A stretch of DNA of 64,000 bases from Hevea brasiliensis (taxonomy: Eukaryota; Streptophyta; Magnoliopsida; Malpighiales; Euphorbiaceae). Below, in pieces: positions 1-11,000 of the stretch (the first letter of the stretch is position 1; every line of letters starts with the position of its first letter). The translations under genes and the position numbers were made by a program. The notes beneath the pieces were generated by a model. It searched no databases. It saw only the letters and a list, made by a program, of their open reading frames with translations, and was not told the DNA's origin. Location of the stretch: positions 123,762,394-123,826,393 of the forward strand of contig NC_079493.1 in the NCBI RefSeq assembly GCF_030052815.1, read 5' to 3'.

Positions 1-517
1 GATCTAAGAAGTGGGTTTTTGGGACTTGGTCTGAAAATGCTCCCAAACCAAACAACTGCACTACTCTCCATTTTTTTTGCAGCTTCCACCTCATAGGCAT
101 TCCATGACCCTATACCACCGCAGTAACCACTACCAAAAACCCACTTCAAGAAGTTGATTTTTTTTTTTTTTAAGAAACTGAAAGTTGATTGCTACAAACT
201 TTTTTGCTTTTGAGGTTTTTAATTATCTGTACTCACATTTAGTAACTGATTGCTATGGAAAAAAAAAAGTGTCTAGCCAAAGAGCCACTAGTGGTAGGCC
301 TAGAGTTTAGAACTTAGCCAAAACTCTATTGTCAACTCACAAAAGCAGCAAAAAAGCCTGAGACTAGTATATTGTCTGTCTATCCAAAGGTTGTTCAAAT
401 ATGCTATCAAAAGATCAACATATCAGTGCACAGTATCGCGTGAAAACATGGTTTTGAAACACTCATTTCGTTTGTATTGATTAAATAATTTTAAAAGTGT
501 TTACATATTTTCTTCAG
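1..517 (+). repeat. Partial monomer at left edge
   Basis: This is the 3' part of a unit cut by the window edge, beginning at GATCTAAGAAG. It contains the third acceptor-like TTTTTTTTGCAG, the T-run, the A-run, the palindromes and the conserved segment with ATCGCGTG, and ends at the acceptor of unit 1. The flank is A-type (TTTTGAAAC, CGTTTGTA). Confidence 0.95.
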
Positions 518-596
518 GATTTATGTGGCTCCAAAGAAAAAAGGAAGAGGAGAGTGTAGCAAAGATCAGAGTAGTAGTGAAGGTCAAGGTAGCAAG
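518..596 (+). other. Exon-like 79-nt block (reference copy)
   Basis: The block is preceded by a pyrimidine-rich acceptor (TTTTCTTCAG, 508-517) and followed by AAG|GTAAAC (donor GT at 597-598), the arrangement of an internal exon. Its length is 79 nt, which is not a multiple of three. In the frame GTG GCT CCA AAG it encodes a short basic/serine-rich peptide beginning (V/M)APKKKGRGE and ending in EGQGSK. Possible branch-point sequences (TTGAT, TTAAAT) lie 25-45 nt upstream. I do not recognise a parent gene. Whether it is transcribed or spliced cannot be told from sequence. The same block recurs in every unit. Confidence 0.45.
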
Positions 597-913
597 GTAA
601 ACCGAAAACTGCTCTCCCCTAGAAATAAGTATGATTTTTACCTATTTGCTTCAAACAATATGTTCTTCCAGTGTGGGCTTTCGGATTTTGACTATTGTTG
701 GTTTTTGTTTTCAGCCGTTGATAATTTTCTGGACTATGTTATGTTATTAATGGGATCTAAGAAGTGGGTTTTTGGGACTTGGTCAGAAAATGCTCCCAAA
801 CCAAACAACTGCACTACTCTCCATTCTTTTTGCAGCTTCCACCTCATAGGCATTCCATGTCCCAATACCACCGCAGTAACCACTACCAAAAACCCACTTC
901 AAAAAGTTGATTA

Positions 914-1021
914 TTTTTTTTTTTTAAGTAGCTGAAAGTTGATTGCTACAAACTTTTTTGCTTTTGAGGCTTTTAATTATCTGTACTCACATTTAGTAAC
1001 TGATTGCTATGGAAAAAAAAA
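914..1021 (+). other. Paired T-run and A-run (reference copy)
   Basis: A run of 12 T (914-925) is followed about 87 bp later by a run of 9 A (1013-1021). The pair is in every unit and is the main source of length variation between copies, as expected for slippage. The two runs are complementary and could pair as a stem in single-stranded DNA or RNA. Rigid A/T runs also tend to exclude nucleosomes. Both roles are inference. Confidence 0.6.
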
Positions 1022-1037
1022 GTGTCTAGCCAGAGAG

Positions 1038-1064
1038 CCACTAGTGGTAGGCCTAGAGTCTAGA
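1038..1064 (+). other. Palindrome cluster CCACTAGTGG / TAGGCCTA / TCTAGA (reference copy)
   Basis: Three perfect palindromes lie within 27 bp: CCACTAGTGG (1038-1047), TAGGCCTA (1048-1055) and TCTAGA (1059-1064). CTAG also occurs just upstream (GTCTAGCC) and about 60 bp downstream (GACTAGTA). The cluster is kept in most units, and the first palindrome is the least variable. A protein-binding role is possible but unproven. Confidence 0.6.
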
Positions 1065-1270
1065 ACTTAGCCAAAACTCTATTGTCAACTCACAAAAGCA
1101 GCAAAAAAGCCTGAGACTAGTATATTGTCTGTCTATCCAAAGGTTGTTCAAATATGCTATCAAAAGATCAGCATATCAGTGCACAGTATCGTGTGAAAAT
1201 ATGGTTTTGAAACACTCATTTCGTTTGTATTGATTAAATAATTTTAAAAGTATTTACATATTTTCTTCAG

Positions 1271-2023
1271 GATTAATGTGGCTCCAAAGAAAAAAGGAAG
1301 AGGAGAGTGTAGCAAAGATCAGAGTAGTAGTGAAGGTCAAGGTAGCAAGGTAAACCGAAAACTGCTCTCCCCTAGAAATAAGTATGATTTTTACCTATTT
1401 GCATCAAACAATATGTTCTTCCAGTATGGGCTTTCGGATTTTGACTATTGTTGGTTTTTGTTTTCAGCCGTTGATAATTTTCTGGACTATGTTATGTTAT
1501 TAATGGGATCTAAGAAGTGGGTTTTTGGGACTTGGTCTGAAAATGCTCCCAAACCAAACAACTGCACTGCTCTCCATTTTTTTTGCAGCTTCCACCTCAT
1601 AGGCATTCCATGACCCTATACCACCGCAGTAACCACTACCAAAAACCCACTTCAAGAAGTTGATTTTTTTTTTTTTTAAGAAACTGAAAGTTGATTGCTA
1701 TAAACTTTTTTGCTTTTGAGGTTTTTAATTATCTGTACTCACATTTAGTAACTGATTGCTATGGAAAAAAAAAAGTGTCTAGCCAAAGAGCCACTAGTGG
1801 TAGGCCTAGAGTTTAGAACTTAGCCAAAACTCTATTGTCAACTCACAAAAGCAGCAAAAAAGCCTGAGACTAGTATATTGTCTGTCTATCCAAAGGTTGT
1901 TCAAATATGCTATCAAAAGATCAACATATCAGTGCACAGTATCGCGTGAAAACATGGTTTTGAAACACTCATTTCGTTTGTATTGATTAAATAATTTTAA
2001 AAGTATTTACATATTTTCTTCAG
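1271..2023 (+). repeat. Monomer unit 2 (753 bp, class A)
   Basis: GTG frame 1278-1613 is stopped after 111 codons by TGA in CCATGACC (other units read CCATGTCC). The block begins GATTAATG rather than GATTTATG, as in units 4 and 9. Confidence 0.95.
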
Positions 2024-2771
2024 GATTTATGTGGCTCCAAAGAAAAAAGGAAGAGGAGAGTGTAGCAAAGATCAGAGTAGTAGTGAAGGTCAAGGTAGCA
2101 AGGTAAACCGAAAACTGCTCTTCCCTAGAAATAAGTATGATATTTACCTATTTGCATCAAACAATATGTTCTTCCAGTATGGGCTTTCGGATTTTGACAA
2201 TTGTTGGTTTTTGTTTTCAGCCGTTGATAATTTTCTGGACTATGTTATGTTATTAATGGGATCTAAGAAGTGGGTTTTTGGGACTTGGTCTGGAAATGCT
2301 CCCAAACCAAACAACTGCACTACTCTCCATTCATTTTGCAGCTTCCACCTTATAGGCATTCCATGTCCCTATACCACCGCAGTCACCACTACCAAAAACC
2401 CACTTCAAGAAGTTGATTTTTTTTTAAGAAGCTGAAATTTGATTACTACAAGCTTTTTTGCTTTTGAGGTTTTTAATTATCTGTACTCACATTTAGTAAC
2501 TGATTGCTATGGAAAAAAAAAAGTGTCTAGCCAAAGAGCCACTAGTGGTAGGCCTAGAATCTAGAACTTAGCCAAAACTCTATTGTCAACTCAAAAAAGC
2601 AGCAAAAAATCCTGAGACTAGTATATTGTCTGTCTATCCAAAGGTTGTTCAAATATGCTATCAAAAGATCAGCATATCAGTGCACAGTATCGCGTGAAAA
2701 TATGGTTTTGAAACACTCATTTCGTTTGTATTGATTAAATAATTTTAAAAGTATTTACAAATTTTCTTCAG
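2024..2771 (+). repeat. Monomer unit 3 (748 bp, class A)
   Basis: GTG frame 2031-2435 is open for 134 codons. The T-run is short (9 T). Confidence 0.95.
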
Positions 2772-3502
2772 GATTAATGTGGCTCCAAAGAAAAAAGGAA
2801 GAGGAGAGTGTAGCAAAGATCAGAGTAGTAGTGAAGGTCAAGGTAGCAAGGTAAACCGAAAACTGCTCTCCCCTAGAAATAAGTATGATTTTTACCTATT
2901 TGCTTCAAACAATATGTTCTTCCAGTGTGGGCTTTCGGATTTTGACTATTGTTGGTTTTTCTGGACTATGTTATGTTATTAATGGGATCTAAGAAGTGGG
3001 TTTTTGGGACTTGGTCTGAAAATGCTCCCAAACCAAACAACTGCACTACTCTCCATTTTTTTTGCAGCTTCCACCTCATAGGCATTCCATGACCCTATAC
3101 CACCGCAGTAACCACTACCAAAAACCCACTTCAAGAAGTTGATTATTTTTTTTTTTTAAGAAGCTGAAAGTTGATTGCTACAAACTTTTTTGATTTGAGG
3201 TTTTTAATTATCTGTACTCACATTTAGTAACTGATTGCTCTGGAAAAAAAAAAGTGTCTAGCAAAAGAGCCACTAGTGGCAGGCCTAGAGTCTAGAACTT
3301 AGCCAAAACTCTATTGTCAACTCACAAAAGCAGCAAAAAAGCCTGAGACTAGTATATTGTTTGTCTATCCAAAGGTTGTACAAATATGCTATCAAAAGAT
3401 CAGCATATCAGTGCACAGTATCGCGTGAAAACGTGGTTTTGAAACACTCATTTCGTTTGTATTGATTAAATAATTTTAAAAGTATTTACATATTTTCTTC
3501 AG
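2772..3502 (+). repeat. Monomer unit 4 (731 bp, class A, 22-bp deletion)
   Basis: A 22-bp deletion removes the second acceptor-like element and the start of the following segment, joining GGTTTTT directly to CTGGAC near 2958. The sides share TTTT microhomology. The GTG frame 2779-2982 is cut to 67 codons. Unit 13 has the same deletion. Confidence 0.95.
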
Positions 3503-4255
3503 GATTTATGTGGCTCCAAAGAAAAACGGAAGAGGAGAGTGTAGCAAAGATCAGAGTAGTAGTGAAGGTCAAGGTAGCAAGGTAAACCGAAAACTGCTCT
3601 CCCCTAGAAATAAGTATGATTTTTACCTATTTGCATCAAACAATATGTTCTTCCAGTATGGGCTTTCGGATTTTGACAATTGTTGGTTTTTGTTTTCAGC
3701 CGTTGATAATTTTCTGGACTATGTTATGTTATTAATGGGATCTAAGAAGTGGGTTTTTGGGACTTGGTCTGAAAATGCTCCCAAACCAAACAACTGCACT
3801 ACTCTCCATTCTTTTTGCAGCTTGCACCTCATAGGCATTCCATGTCCCTATACCACCGTAGTCACCACTACCAAAAACCCACTTCAAGAAGTTGATTATT
3901 TTTTTTTTTAAGAAGCTGAAAGTTGATTACTAAAAGGTTTTTTGCTTTTGAGGTTTTTAATTATCTGTACTCACATTTAGTAACTGATTGCTAAGGAAAA
4001 AAAAAAGTGTCTAGCCAATGAGCCACTGGTGGCAGGCCTAGAGTCTATAACTTAGCCAAAACTCTATTGTCAACTCACAAAAGCAGCAAAAAAGCCTGAG
4101 ACTAGTATATTGTCTGTCTATCCAAAGGTTGTTCAAATATGCAATCGAAAGATCAACATATCAGTGCATAGTATCGCGTGAAAATATGGTTTTTAAACAC
4201 TCATTTCATTGGTATTGATTAAATAAGTTTAAAAGTATTTACATATTTTCTTCAG
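3503..4255 (+). repeat. Monomer unit 5 (753 bp, class A)
   Basis: GTG frame 3510-3911 is open for 133 codons. A K-to-N change (AAAAACGGA) lies in the basic N-terminal part. Confidence 0.95.
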
Positions 4256-5007
4256 GATTTATGTGGCTCCAAAGAAAAAAGGAGGAGGTGAGTGTAGCGA
4301 AGATCAGAGTAGTAGTGAAGGTCAAAGTAGCAAGGTAAACTGAAAACTGCTCTCCCCTAGAAATAAGTATGATTTTTACCTATTTGCTTCAAACAATATG
4401 TTCTTTCAGTATAGGCTTTCGAATTTTGACTATTGTTGGTTTTTGTTTCCAGCCGTTGATAATTTTCTAGACTATGTTATGTTATTAATTGGATCTAAGA
4501 AGTGGGTTTTTGGGACTTGGTCTGAAAATGCTCCCAAACCAAACAACTGCACTACTCTCCATTCTTTTTGCAGCTTCCACCTCATAGGCATTCCATGTCC
4601 CTATACCACCGCAGTCACCACTACCAAAAACCCACTTCAAGAAGTTGATTATTATTTTTTTTAAGTAGCTGAAAGTTGATTGCTACAAACTTTTTTGCTT
4701 TTGAGGTTTTTAATTATCTGTACTCACATTTAGTAACTGATTGCTATGGAAAAAAAAAGTGTCTAGCCAAAGAGCCACTAGTGGTAGGCCTAGAGTCTAG
4801 AACTTAGCCAAAACTCTATTGTCAACTCACAAAAGCAGCAAAAAAGCCTGAGACTAGTATATTGTCTGTCTATCCAAAGGTTGTTCAAATATGCTATCAA
4901 AAGATCAGCATATCAGTGCACAGTATCGCGTGAAAATATGGTTTTGAAACACTCATTTCGTTTGTATTGATTAAATAATTTTAAAAGTATTTACATATTT
5001 TCTTCAG
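4256..5007 (+). repeat. Monomer unit 6 (752 bp, class AB)
   Basis: This is the first unit with the GTGAGT donor form (AG|GTGAGT). A CpG-to-TpG change (AAACTGAAAAC) puts TGA right after the AAG|GTAAAC donor, so the frame from 4263 stops early. It is open again from ATG 4398 to 4664 (88 codons). Confidence 0.95.
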
Positions 5008-5760
5008 GATTTATATGGCTCCAAAGAAAAAAGGAAGAGGTGAGTGTAGCAAAGATCAGAGTAGTAGTGAAGGTCAAAGTAGCAAGGTACACCGAAAACT
5101 GCTCTCTCCAAGAAATCAGTATGATTTTTACCTATTTGCTTCAAACAATATGTTCTTCCAGTATGGGCTTTCGGATTTGACTATTGTTGGTTTCTGTTTT
5201 CAGCCGTTGATAATTTTCTAGACTATGTTATGTTACTAATGGGATCTAAGAAGTGGGTTTTTGGGACTTGGTCTGAAAATGCTCCCAAACCAAACAACTG
5301 CACTACTCTCCATTCTTTTTGCAGCTTCCACCTCATAGGCATTCCATGTCCCTATACCACCGCAGTAACCACTACCAAAAACCCACATCAATAAGTTGAT
5401 TATTTTTTTTTTTTAAGAAGCTGAAAGTTGATTACTACAAACTTTTTTGCTTTTGAGGTTTTTAATTATCTGTACTCACATTTAGTAACTGATTGCTAAG
5501 GAAAAAAAAAAGTGTCTAGCCAAAGAGCCACTAGTGGTAGGCCTAGAGTCTAGAACTTAGCCAAAACTCTATTGTCAACTCACAAAAGCAGCAAAAAAGC
5601 CTGAGATTAGTATATTATCTGTCTATCCAAAGGTTGTTCAAATATGCTATCAAAAGATCAGCATATCAGTGCACAGTATCGCGTGAAAATATGGTTTTGA
5701 AACACTCATTTCGTTTGTATTGATTAAATAATTTTAAAAGTGTTTACATATTTTTTTCAA
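5008..5760 (+). repeat. Monomer unit 7 (753 bp, class B exon block in A-type flank)
   Basis: ATG frame 5015-5221 has 68 codons and is cut by a one-base deletion (CGGATTTGAC). The upstream flank is A-type (TTTTGAAAC, CGTTTGTA) although the exon block is B-type, so the unit looks recombinant. Confidence 0.95.
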
Positions 5761-6511
5761 GATTTATGTGGCTCCAAAGAAAGAAGGAAGAGGAGAGTGT
5801 AGCAAAGATCAGAGTAGTAGTGAAGGTCAAGGTAGCAAGGTAAACCGAAAACTGCTCTCCCCTAGAAATAAGTATGATTTTTACCTATTTGCATCAAACA
5901 ATATGTTCTTCCAGTATGGGCTTTCGGATTTTGACAATTGTTGGTTTTTGTTTTCAGCCGTTAATAATTTTCTGGACTATGTTATGTTATTAATGGGATC
6001 TAAGAAGTGGGTTTTTGGGACTTGGTCTGAAAATGCTCCCAAACCAAACAACTGCACTACTCTCCATTTATTTTGAAACTTCCACCTCATAGGCATTCCA
6101 TGTCTCTATACCACCGCAGTCACCACTACCAAAAACCCACTTCAAGAAGTTGATTTTTTTTTTTAAGAAGCTGAAAGTTGATTACTTCAAGCTTTTTTGC
6201 TTTTGAGGTTTTTAATTATATGTACTCACATTTAGTAACAGATTGCTAAGTAAAAAAAAAAAGTGTCTAGCCAAAGAGCCACTAGTGGTAGGCCTAGAGT
6301 CTAGAACTTAGCCAAAACTCTATTGTCAACTCCTAAAAGCAGCAAAAAAGCCTGAGACTAGTATATTGTCTGTCTATCCAAAGGTTGTTCAAATATGCTA
6401 TCAAAAGATCAGCATATCAGTGCATAGTGTCGCGTGAAAATATGGTTTTGAAACACTCATTTCGTTTGTATTGATTAAATAATTTTAAAAGTATTTACAT
6501 ATTTTCTTCAG
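5761..6511 (+). repeat. Monomer unit 8 (751 bp, class A)
   Basis: GTG frame 5768-6076 has 102 codons and ends at TGA in TTTTGAAAC. The acceptor is altered to TTTTTTTCAAG, which moves the AG by one base. Confidence 0.95.
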
Positions 6512-7264
6512 GATTAATGTGGCTCCAAAGAAAAAAGGAAGAGGAGAGTGTAGCAAAGATCAGAGTAGTAGTGAAGGTCAAGGTAGCAAGGTAAACCGAA
6601 AACTGCTCTCCCCTAGAAATAAGTATGATTTTTACCTATTTGCATCAAACAATATGTTCTTCCAGTATGGGCTTTCGGATTTTGACAATTGTTGGTTTTT
6701 GTTTTCAGCCGTTGATAATTTTCTGGACTATGTTATGTTATTAATGGGATCTAAGAAGTGGGTTTTTGGGACTTGGTCTGAAAATGCTCCCAAACCAAAC
6801 AACTGCACTACTCTCCATTCTTTTTGCAGCTTCCACCTCATAGGCATTCCATGTCCCTATACCACCGCAGTAACCACTACCAAAAACCCACTTCAAGAAG
6901 TTGATTATTTTTTTTTTTTAAGTAGCTGAAAGTTGATTGCTACAAACTTTTTTGCTTTTGAGGTTTTTAATTATCTGTACTCACATTTAGTAACTGATTG
7001 CTATGGAAAAAAAAAAGTGTCTAGCCAAAGAGCCACTAGTGGTAGGCCTAGAGTCTAGAACTTAGCCAAAACTCTATTGTCAACTCACAAAAGCAGCAAA
7101 AAAGCCTGAGACTAGTATATTGTCTGTCTATCCAAAGGTTGTTCAAATATGCTATCAAAAGATCAGCATATCAGTGACAGTATTGCGTGAAAATATGGTT
7201 TTGAAACACTCATTTCGTTTGTATTGATTAAATAATTTTAAAAGTATTTACATATTTTCTTCAG
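6512..7264 (+). repeat. Monomer unit 9 (753 bp, class A)
   Basis: GTG frame 6519-6929 is open for 136 codons. The upstream variant is CATAGTGTCGCG. Confidence 0.95.
6519..6929 (+). CDS. Unspliced reading frame, 136 codons, unknown product (class A example)
   Basis: The frame starts at GTG (there is no ATG here) with a lysine/arginine-rich N-terminus (xAPKKKGRGE, residues 1-10) that resembles a basic nuclear-localisation stretch. A serine-rich piece follows (about 13-24). Residues 40-75 are rich in F, Y, L and C, the middle reads NFLDYVMLLMGSKKW, and the C-terminal part is PYTT...TTTKN before the poly-T phenylalanines. I recognise no family. Against a real gene: the GTG start, the translated poly-T run, breakage in most other units, and a likely splice donor after codon 24. 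It may be incidental open frame in a satellite. Confidence 0.12.
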   Translation: MAPKKKGRGECSKDQSSSEGQGSKVNRKLLSPRNKYDFYLFASNNMFFQYGLSDFDNCWFLFSAVDNFLDYVMLLMGSKKWVFGTWSENAPKPNNCTTLHSFCSFHLIGIPCPYTTAVTTTKNPLQEVDYFFFLSS

Positions 7265-8014
7265 GATTTATGTGGCTCCAAAGAAAAAAGGAAGAGGAGA
7301 GTGTAGCAAAGATCAGAGTAGTAGTGAAGGTCAAGGTAGCAAGGTAAACCGAAAACTGCTCTCCCCTAGAAATAAGTATGATTTTTACCTATTTGCATCA
7401 AACAATATGTTCTTCCAGTATGGGCTTTCGGATTTTGACAATTGTTGGTTTTTGTTTTCAGCAATTGATAATTTTCTGGACTATGTTATGTTATTAATGG
7501 GATCTAAGAAGTGGGTTTTTGGGACTTGGTCTGAAAATGCTCCCAAACCAAACAACTGCACTACTCTCCATTCTTTTTGCAGCTTCCACCTCATAGGCAT
7601 TCCATGTCCCTATACCACCGCAGTCACCACTACCAAAAACCCACTTCAAGAAATTTTTTTTTTTTTTTTAAGAAGCTGAAAGTTGATTACTATAAGCTTT
7701 TTTGCTTTTGAGGTTTTTAATTATCTGTACTCACATTTAGTAACTGATTGCTATGGAAAAAAAAAAGTGTCTAGCCAAAGAGCCACTAGTGGTAGGCCTA
7801 GAGTCTAGAACTTAGCCAAAACTCTATTGTCAACTCACAAAAGCAGCAAAAAAGCCTGAGACTAGTATATTGTCTGTCTATCCAAAGGTTGTTCAAATAT
7901 GCTATCAAAAGATCAGCATATCAGTGACAGTATTGCGTGAAAATATGGTTTTGAAACACTCATTTCGTTTGTATTGATTAAATAATTTTAAAAGTATTTA
8001 CATATTTTCTTCAG
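7265..8014 (+). repeat. Monomer unit 10 (750 bp, class A)
   Basis: GTG frame 7272-7679 is open for 135 codons. The T-run abuts GAAA (GAAATTTT), so the usual GTTGATT before it is lost. The upstream CpG is changed to TpG (TATTGCGTG). Confidence 0.95.
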
Positions 8015-8766
8015 GATTTATGTGGCTCCAAAGAAAAAAGGAAGAGGAGAGTGTAGCAAAGATCAGAGTAGTAGTGAAGGTCAAGGTAGCAAGGTAAACC
8101 GAAAACTGCTCTCTCCTAGAAATAAGTATGATTTTTACCTATTTGCATCAAACAATATGTTCTTCCAGTATGGGCTTTCGGATTTTGACAATTGTTGGTT
8201 TTTGTTTTCAGCCGTTGATAATTTTCTGGACTATGTTATGTTAGTAATGGGATCTAAGAAGTGGGTTTTTGGGACTTGGTCTGAAAATGCGCCGAAACCA
8301 AACAACTGCACTACTCTCCATTCTTTTTGCAGCTTCAACCTCATAGGCATTCCATGTCCCTATACCACCGCAATAACCGCTACCAAAAACCCACTTCAAG
8401 AAGTTGATTATTTTTTTTTTTAAGTAGCTGAAAGTTGATTGCTATAAACTTTTTTGCTTTTGAGGCTTTTAATTATCTGTACTCACATTTAGTAACTGAT
8501 TACTATGGAAAAAAAAATTGTCTAGCCAAAAAGCCACTAGTGGTAGGCCTAGAGTCTAGAACTTAGCCAAAACTCTATTGTCAACTCACAAAAGCAGCAA
8601 AAAAGCCTGAGACAAGTATATTGTCTGTCTATCCAAAGGTTGTTCAAATATGCTATCAAAAGATCAGCATATCAGTGCACAGTATCGCGTGAAAATATGG
8701 TTTTGAAACACTCATTTCGTTTGTATTGATTAAATAATTTTAAACGTGTTTACATATTTTTTTCAG
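8015..8766 (+). repeat. Monomer unit 11 (752 bp, class A)
   Basis: GTG frame 8022-8423 is open for 133 codons. It carries GCGCCGAAACC in place of GCTCCCAAACC. Confidence 0.95.
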
Positions 8767-9519
8767 GATTTATGTGGCTCCAAAGAAAGAAGGAAGAGGA
8801 GAGTGTAGCAAAGATCAGAGTAGTAGTGAAGGTCAAGGTAGCAAGGTAAACCGAAAACTGCTCTCCCCTAGAAATAAGTATGATTTTTACCTATTTGCAT
8901 CAAACAATATGTTCTTCCAGTATGGGATTTCGGATTTTGACAATTGTTGGTTTTTGTTTTCAGCCGTTAATAATTTTCTGGACTATGTTATGTTATTAAT
9001 GGGATCTAAGAAGTGAGTTTTTGGGACTTGGTCTGAAAATGCTCCCAAACCAAACAACTGCACTACTCTCCATTCCTTTTGCAACTTCCACCTCATAGGC
9101 AGTCCATGTCCCTATACCACCGCAGTCACCACTACCAAAAACCCACTTCAAGAAGTTGATTTTTTTTTTTTTAAGAAGCTGAAAGTTGATTACTACAAGC
9201 TTTTTTGCTTTTGAGGTTTTTAATTATATGTACTCACATTTAGTAACAGATTGCTAAGTAAAAAAAAAAAGTGTCTAGCCAAAGAGCCACTAGTGGTAGG
9301 CCTAGAGTCTAGAACTTAGCCAAAACTCTATTGTCAACTCATAAAAGCAGCAAAAAAGCCTGAGACTAGTATATTGTCTGTCTATCCAAAGGTTGTTCAA
9401 ATATGCTATCAAAAGATCAGCATATCAGTGCATAGTGTCGCGTGAAAATATGGTTTTTAAACACTCATTTCGTTGGTATTGATTAAATAATTTTAAAAGT
9501 ATTTACATATTTTCTTCAG
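8767..9519 (+). repeat. Monomer unit 12 (753 bp, class A)
   Basis: GTG frame 8774-9016 is stopped after 80 codons by AAGTGAG. Its private variants (GAAAGAAGG, GGGATTTCGG, CCGTTAATAA, GGCAGTCCATG) are all shared with unit 18. Confidence 0.95.
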
Positions 9520-10251
9520 GATTTATGTGGCTCTAAAGAAAAAAGGAAGAGGTGAGTGTAGCAAAGATCAGAGTAGTAGTGAAGGTCAAGGTAGCAAGGT
9601 AAACCAAAAACTGCTCTCCCCTAGAAATAAGTATGATTTTTACCTATTTGTATCAAACAATATGTTCTTCCAGTGTGGGCTTTCGGATTTTGACAATTGT
9701 TGGTTTTTCTGGACTATGTTATGTTATTAATGGGATCTAAGAAGTGGGTTTTTGGGACTTGGTCTCAAAATGCTCCCAAACCAAACAACTGCACTACTCT
9801 CCATTTTTTTTGCAGCTTCCACCTCATAGGCATTCCATGTCCCTATACCACCGCAGTAACCACTACCAAAAACCAACTTCAAGAAGTTGATTACTTTTTT
9901 TTTTTAAGAAGCTGAAAGTTGATTGCTACAAACTTTTTTGCTTTTGAGGTTTTTAATTATCTGTACTCACATTTAGTAACTGATAGCTATGGAAAAAAAA
10001 AAGTGTCTAGCCAAAGAGCCACTAGTGGTAGGCCTAGAGTCTAGAACTTAGCCAAAACTCTATTGTCAACTCACAAAAGCAGCAAAAAAGCCTGAGACTA
10101 GTATATTGTCTGTCTATCCAAAGGTTGTTCAAATATGTTATCAAAAGATCAGCATATCAGTGCACAGTATCGCGTGAAAATATGGTTTTGAAACACTCAT
10201 TTCGTTTGTATTGATTAAATAATTTTAAAAGTATTTACATATTTTCTTCAG
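9520..10251 (+). repeat. Monomer unit 13 (732 bp, class AB, 22-bp deletion)
   Basis: It has the same 22-bp deletion as unit 4 (near 9707), giving a 67-codon frame 9527-9730. The block reads GTGGCTCTAAAG, and AAACCAAAAAC replaces AAACCGAAAAC. Its paralogue, unit 19, is not deleted. Confidence 0.95.
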
Positions 10252-11000
10252 GATTTATGTGGCTCCAAAGAAAAAAGGAAGAGGAGAGTGTGGCAAAGAT
10301 CAGAGTAGTAGTGAAGGTCAAGGTAGCAAGGTAAACCGAAAACTGCTCTCCCCTAGAAATAAGTATGATTTTTACCTATTTGCATCAAACAATATGTTCT
10401 TCCAGTATGGGCTTTCGGATTTTGACAATTGTTGGTTTTTGTTTTCAGCAATTGATAATTTTCTGGACTATGTTATGTTATTAATGGGATCTAAGAAGTG
10501 GGTTTTTGGGACTTGGTCTGAAAATGCTCCCAAACCAAACAACTGCACTACTCTCCGTTCTTTTTGCAGCTTCCACCTCATAGGCATTCCATGTCCCAAT
10601 ACCACCGCAGTCACCACTACCAAAAACCCACTTCAAGAAGTTGATTTTTTTTTTTTAAGAAACTGAAAGTTGATTACTACAAGCTTTTTTGCTTTTGAGG
10701 TTTTTAATTATCTGTACTCACATTTAGTAACTGATTGCTAAGGAAAAAAAAGTGTCTAGCCAAAGAGCCACTAGTGGTAGGCCTAGAGTCTAGAACTTAG
10801 CCAAAACTCTATTGTCAACTCACAAAAGCAGCAAAAAAGCCTGAGACTAGTATATTGTCTGTCTATCCAAAGGTTGTTCAAATATGCTATCAAAAGATCA
10901 GCATATCAGTGCATAGTATCACGAGAAAATATTGTTTTTAAACACTCATTTCATTGGTATTGATTAAATAATTTTAAAAGTATTTACATATTTTCTTCAG
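10252..11000 (+). repeat. Monomer unit 14 (749 bp, class A)
   Basis: GTG frame 10259-10666 is open for 135 codons. It has GTGTGGCAAAG and GCAATTGATAA, as in unit 20. Confidence 0.95.

Larger units (their letters stand above)
518..1270 (+). repeat. Monomer unit 1 (753 bp, class A)
   Basis: GTG frame 525-935 is open for 136 codons. I use this unit as the reference for the monomer sub-features. Confidence 0.95.

Noticed and set aside
274..401. Possible RNA polymerase III promoter: A-box-like TAGCCAAAGAG and B-box-like GTTCAAATA
   Set aside because: The first fits the A-box pattern but the second lacks the final C of the B box, and the ~119-bp spacing is far from that of tRNAs or SINEs. No tRNA fold is evident.
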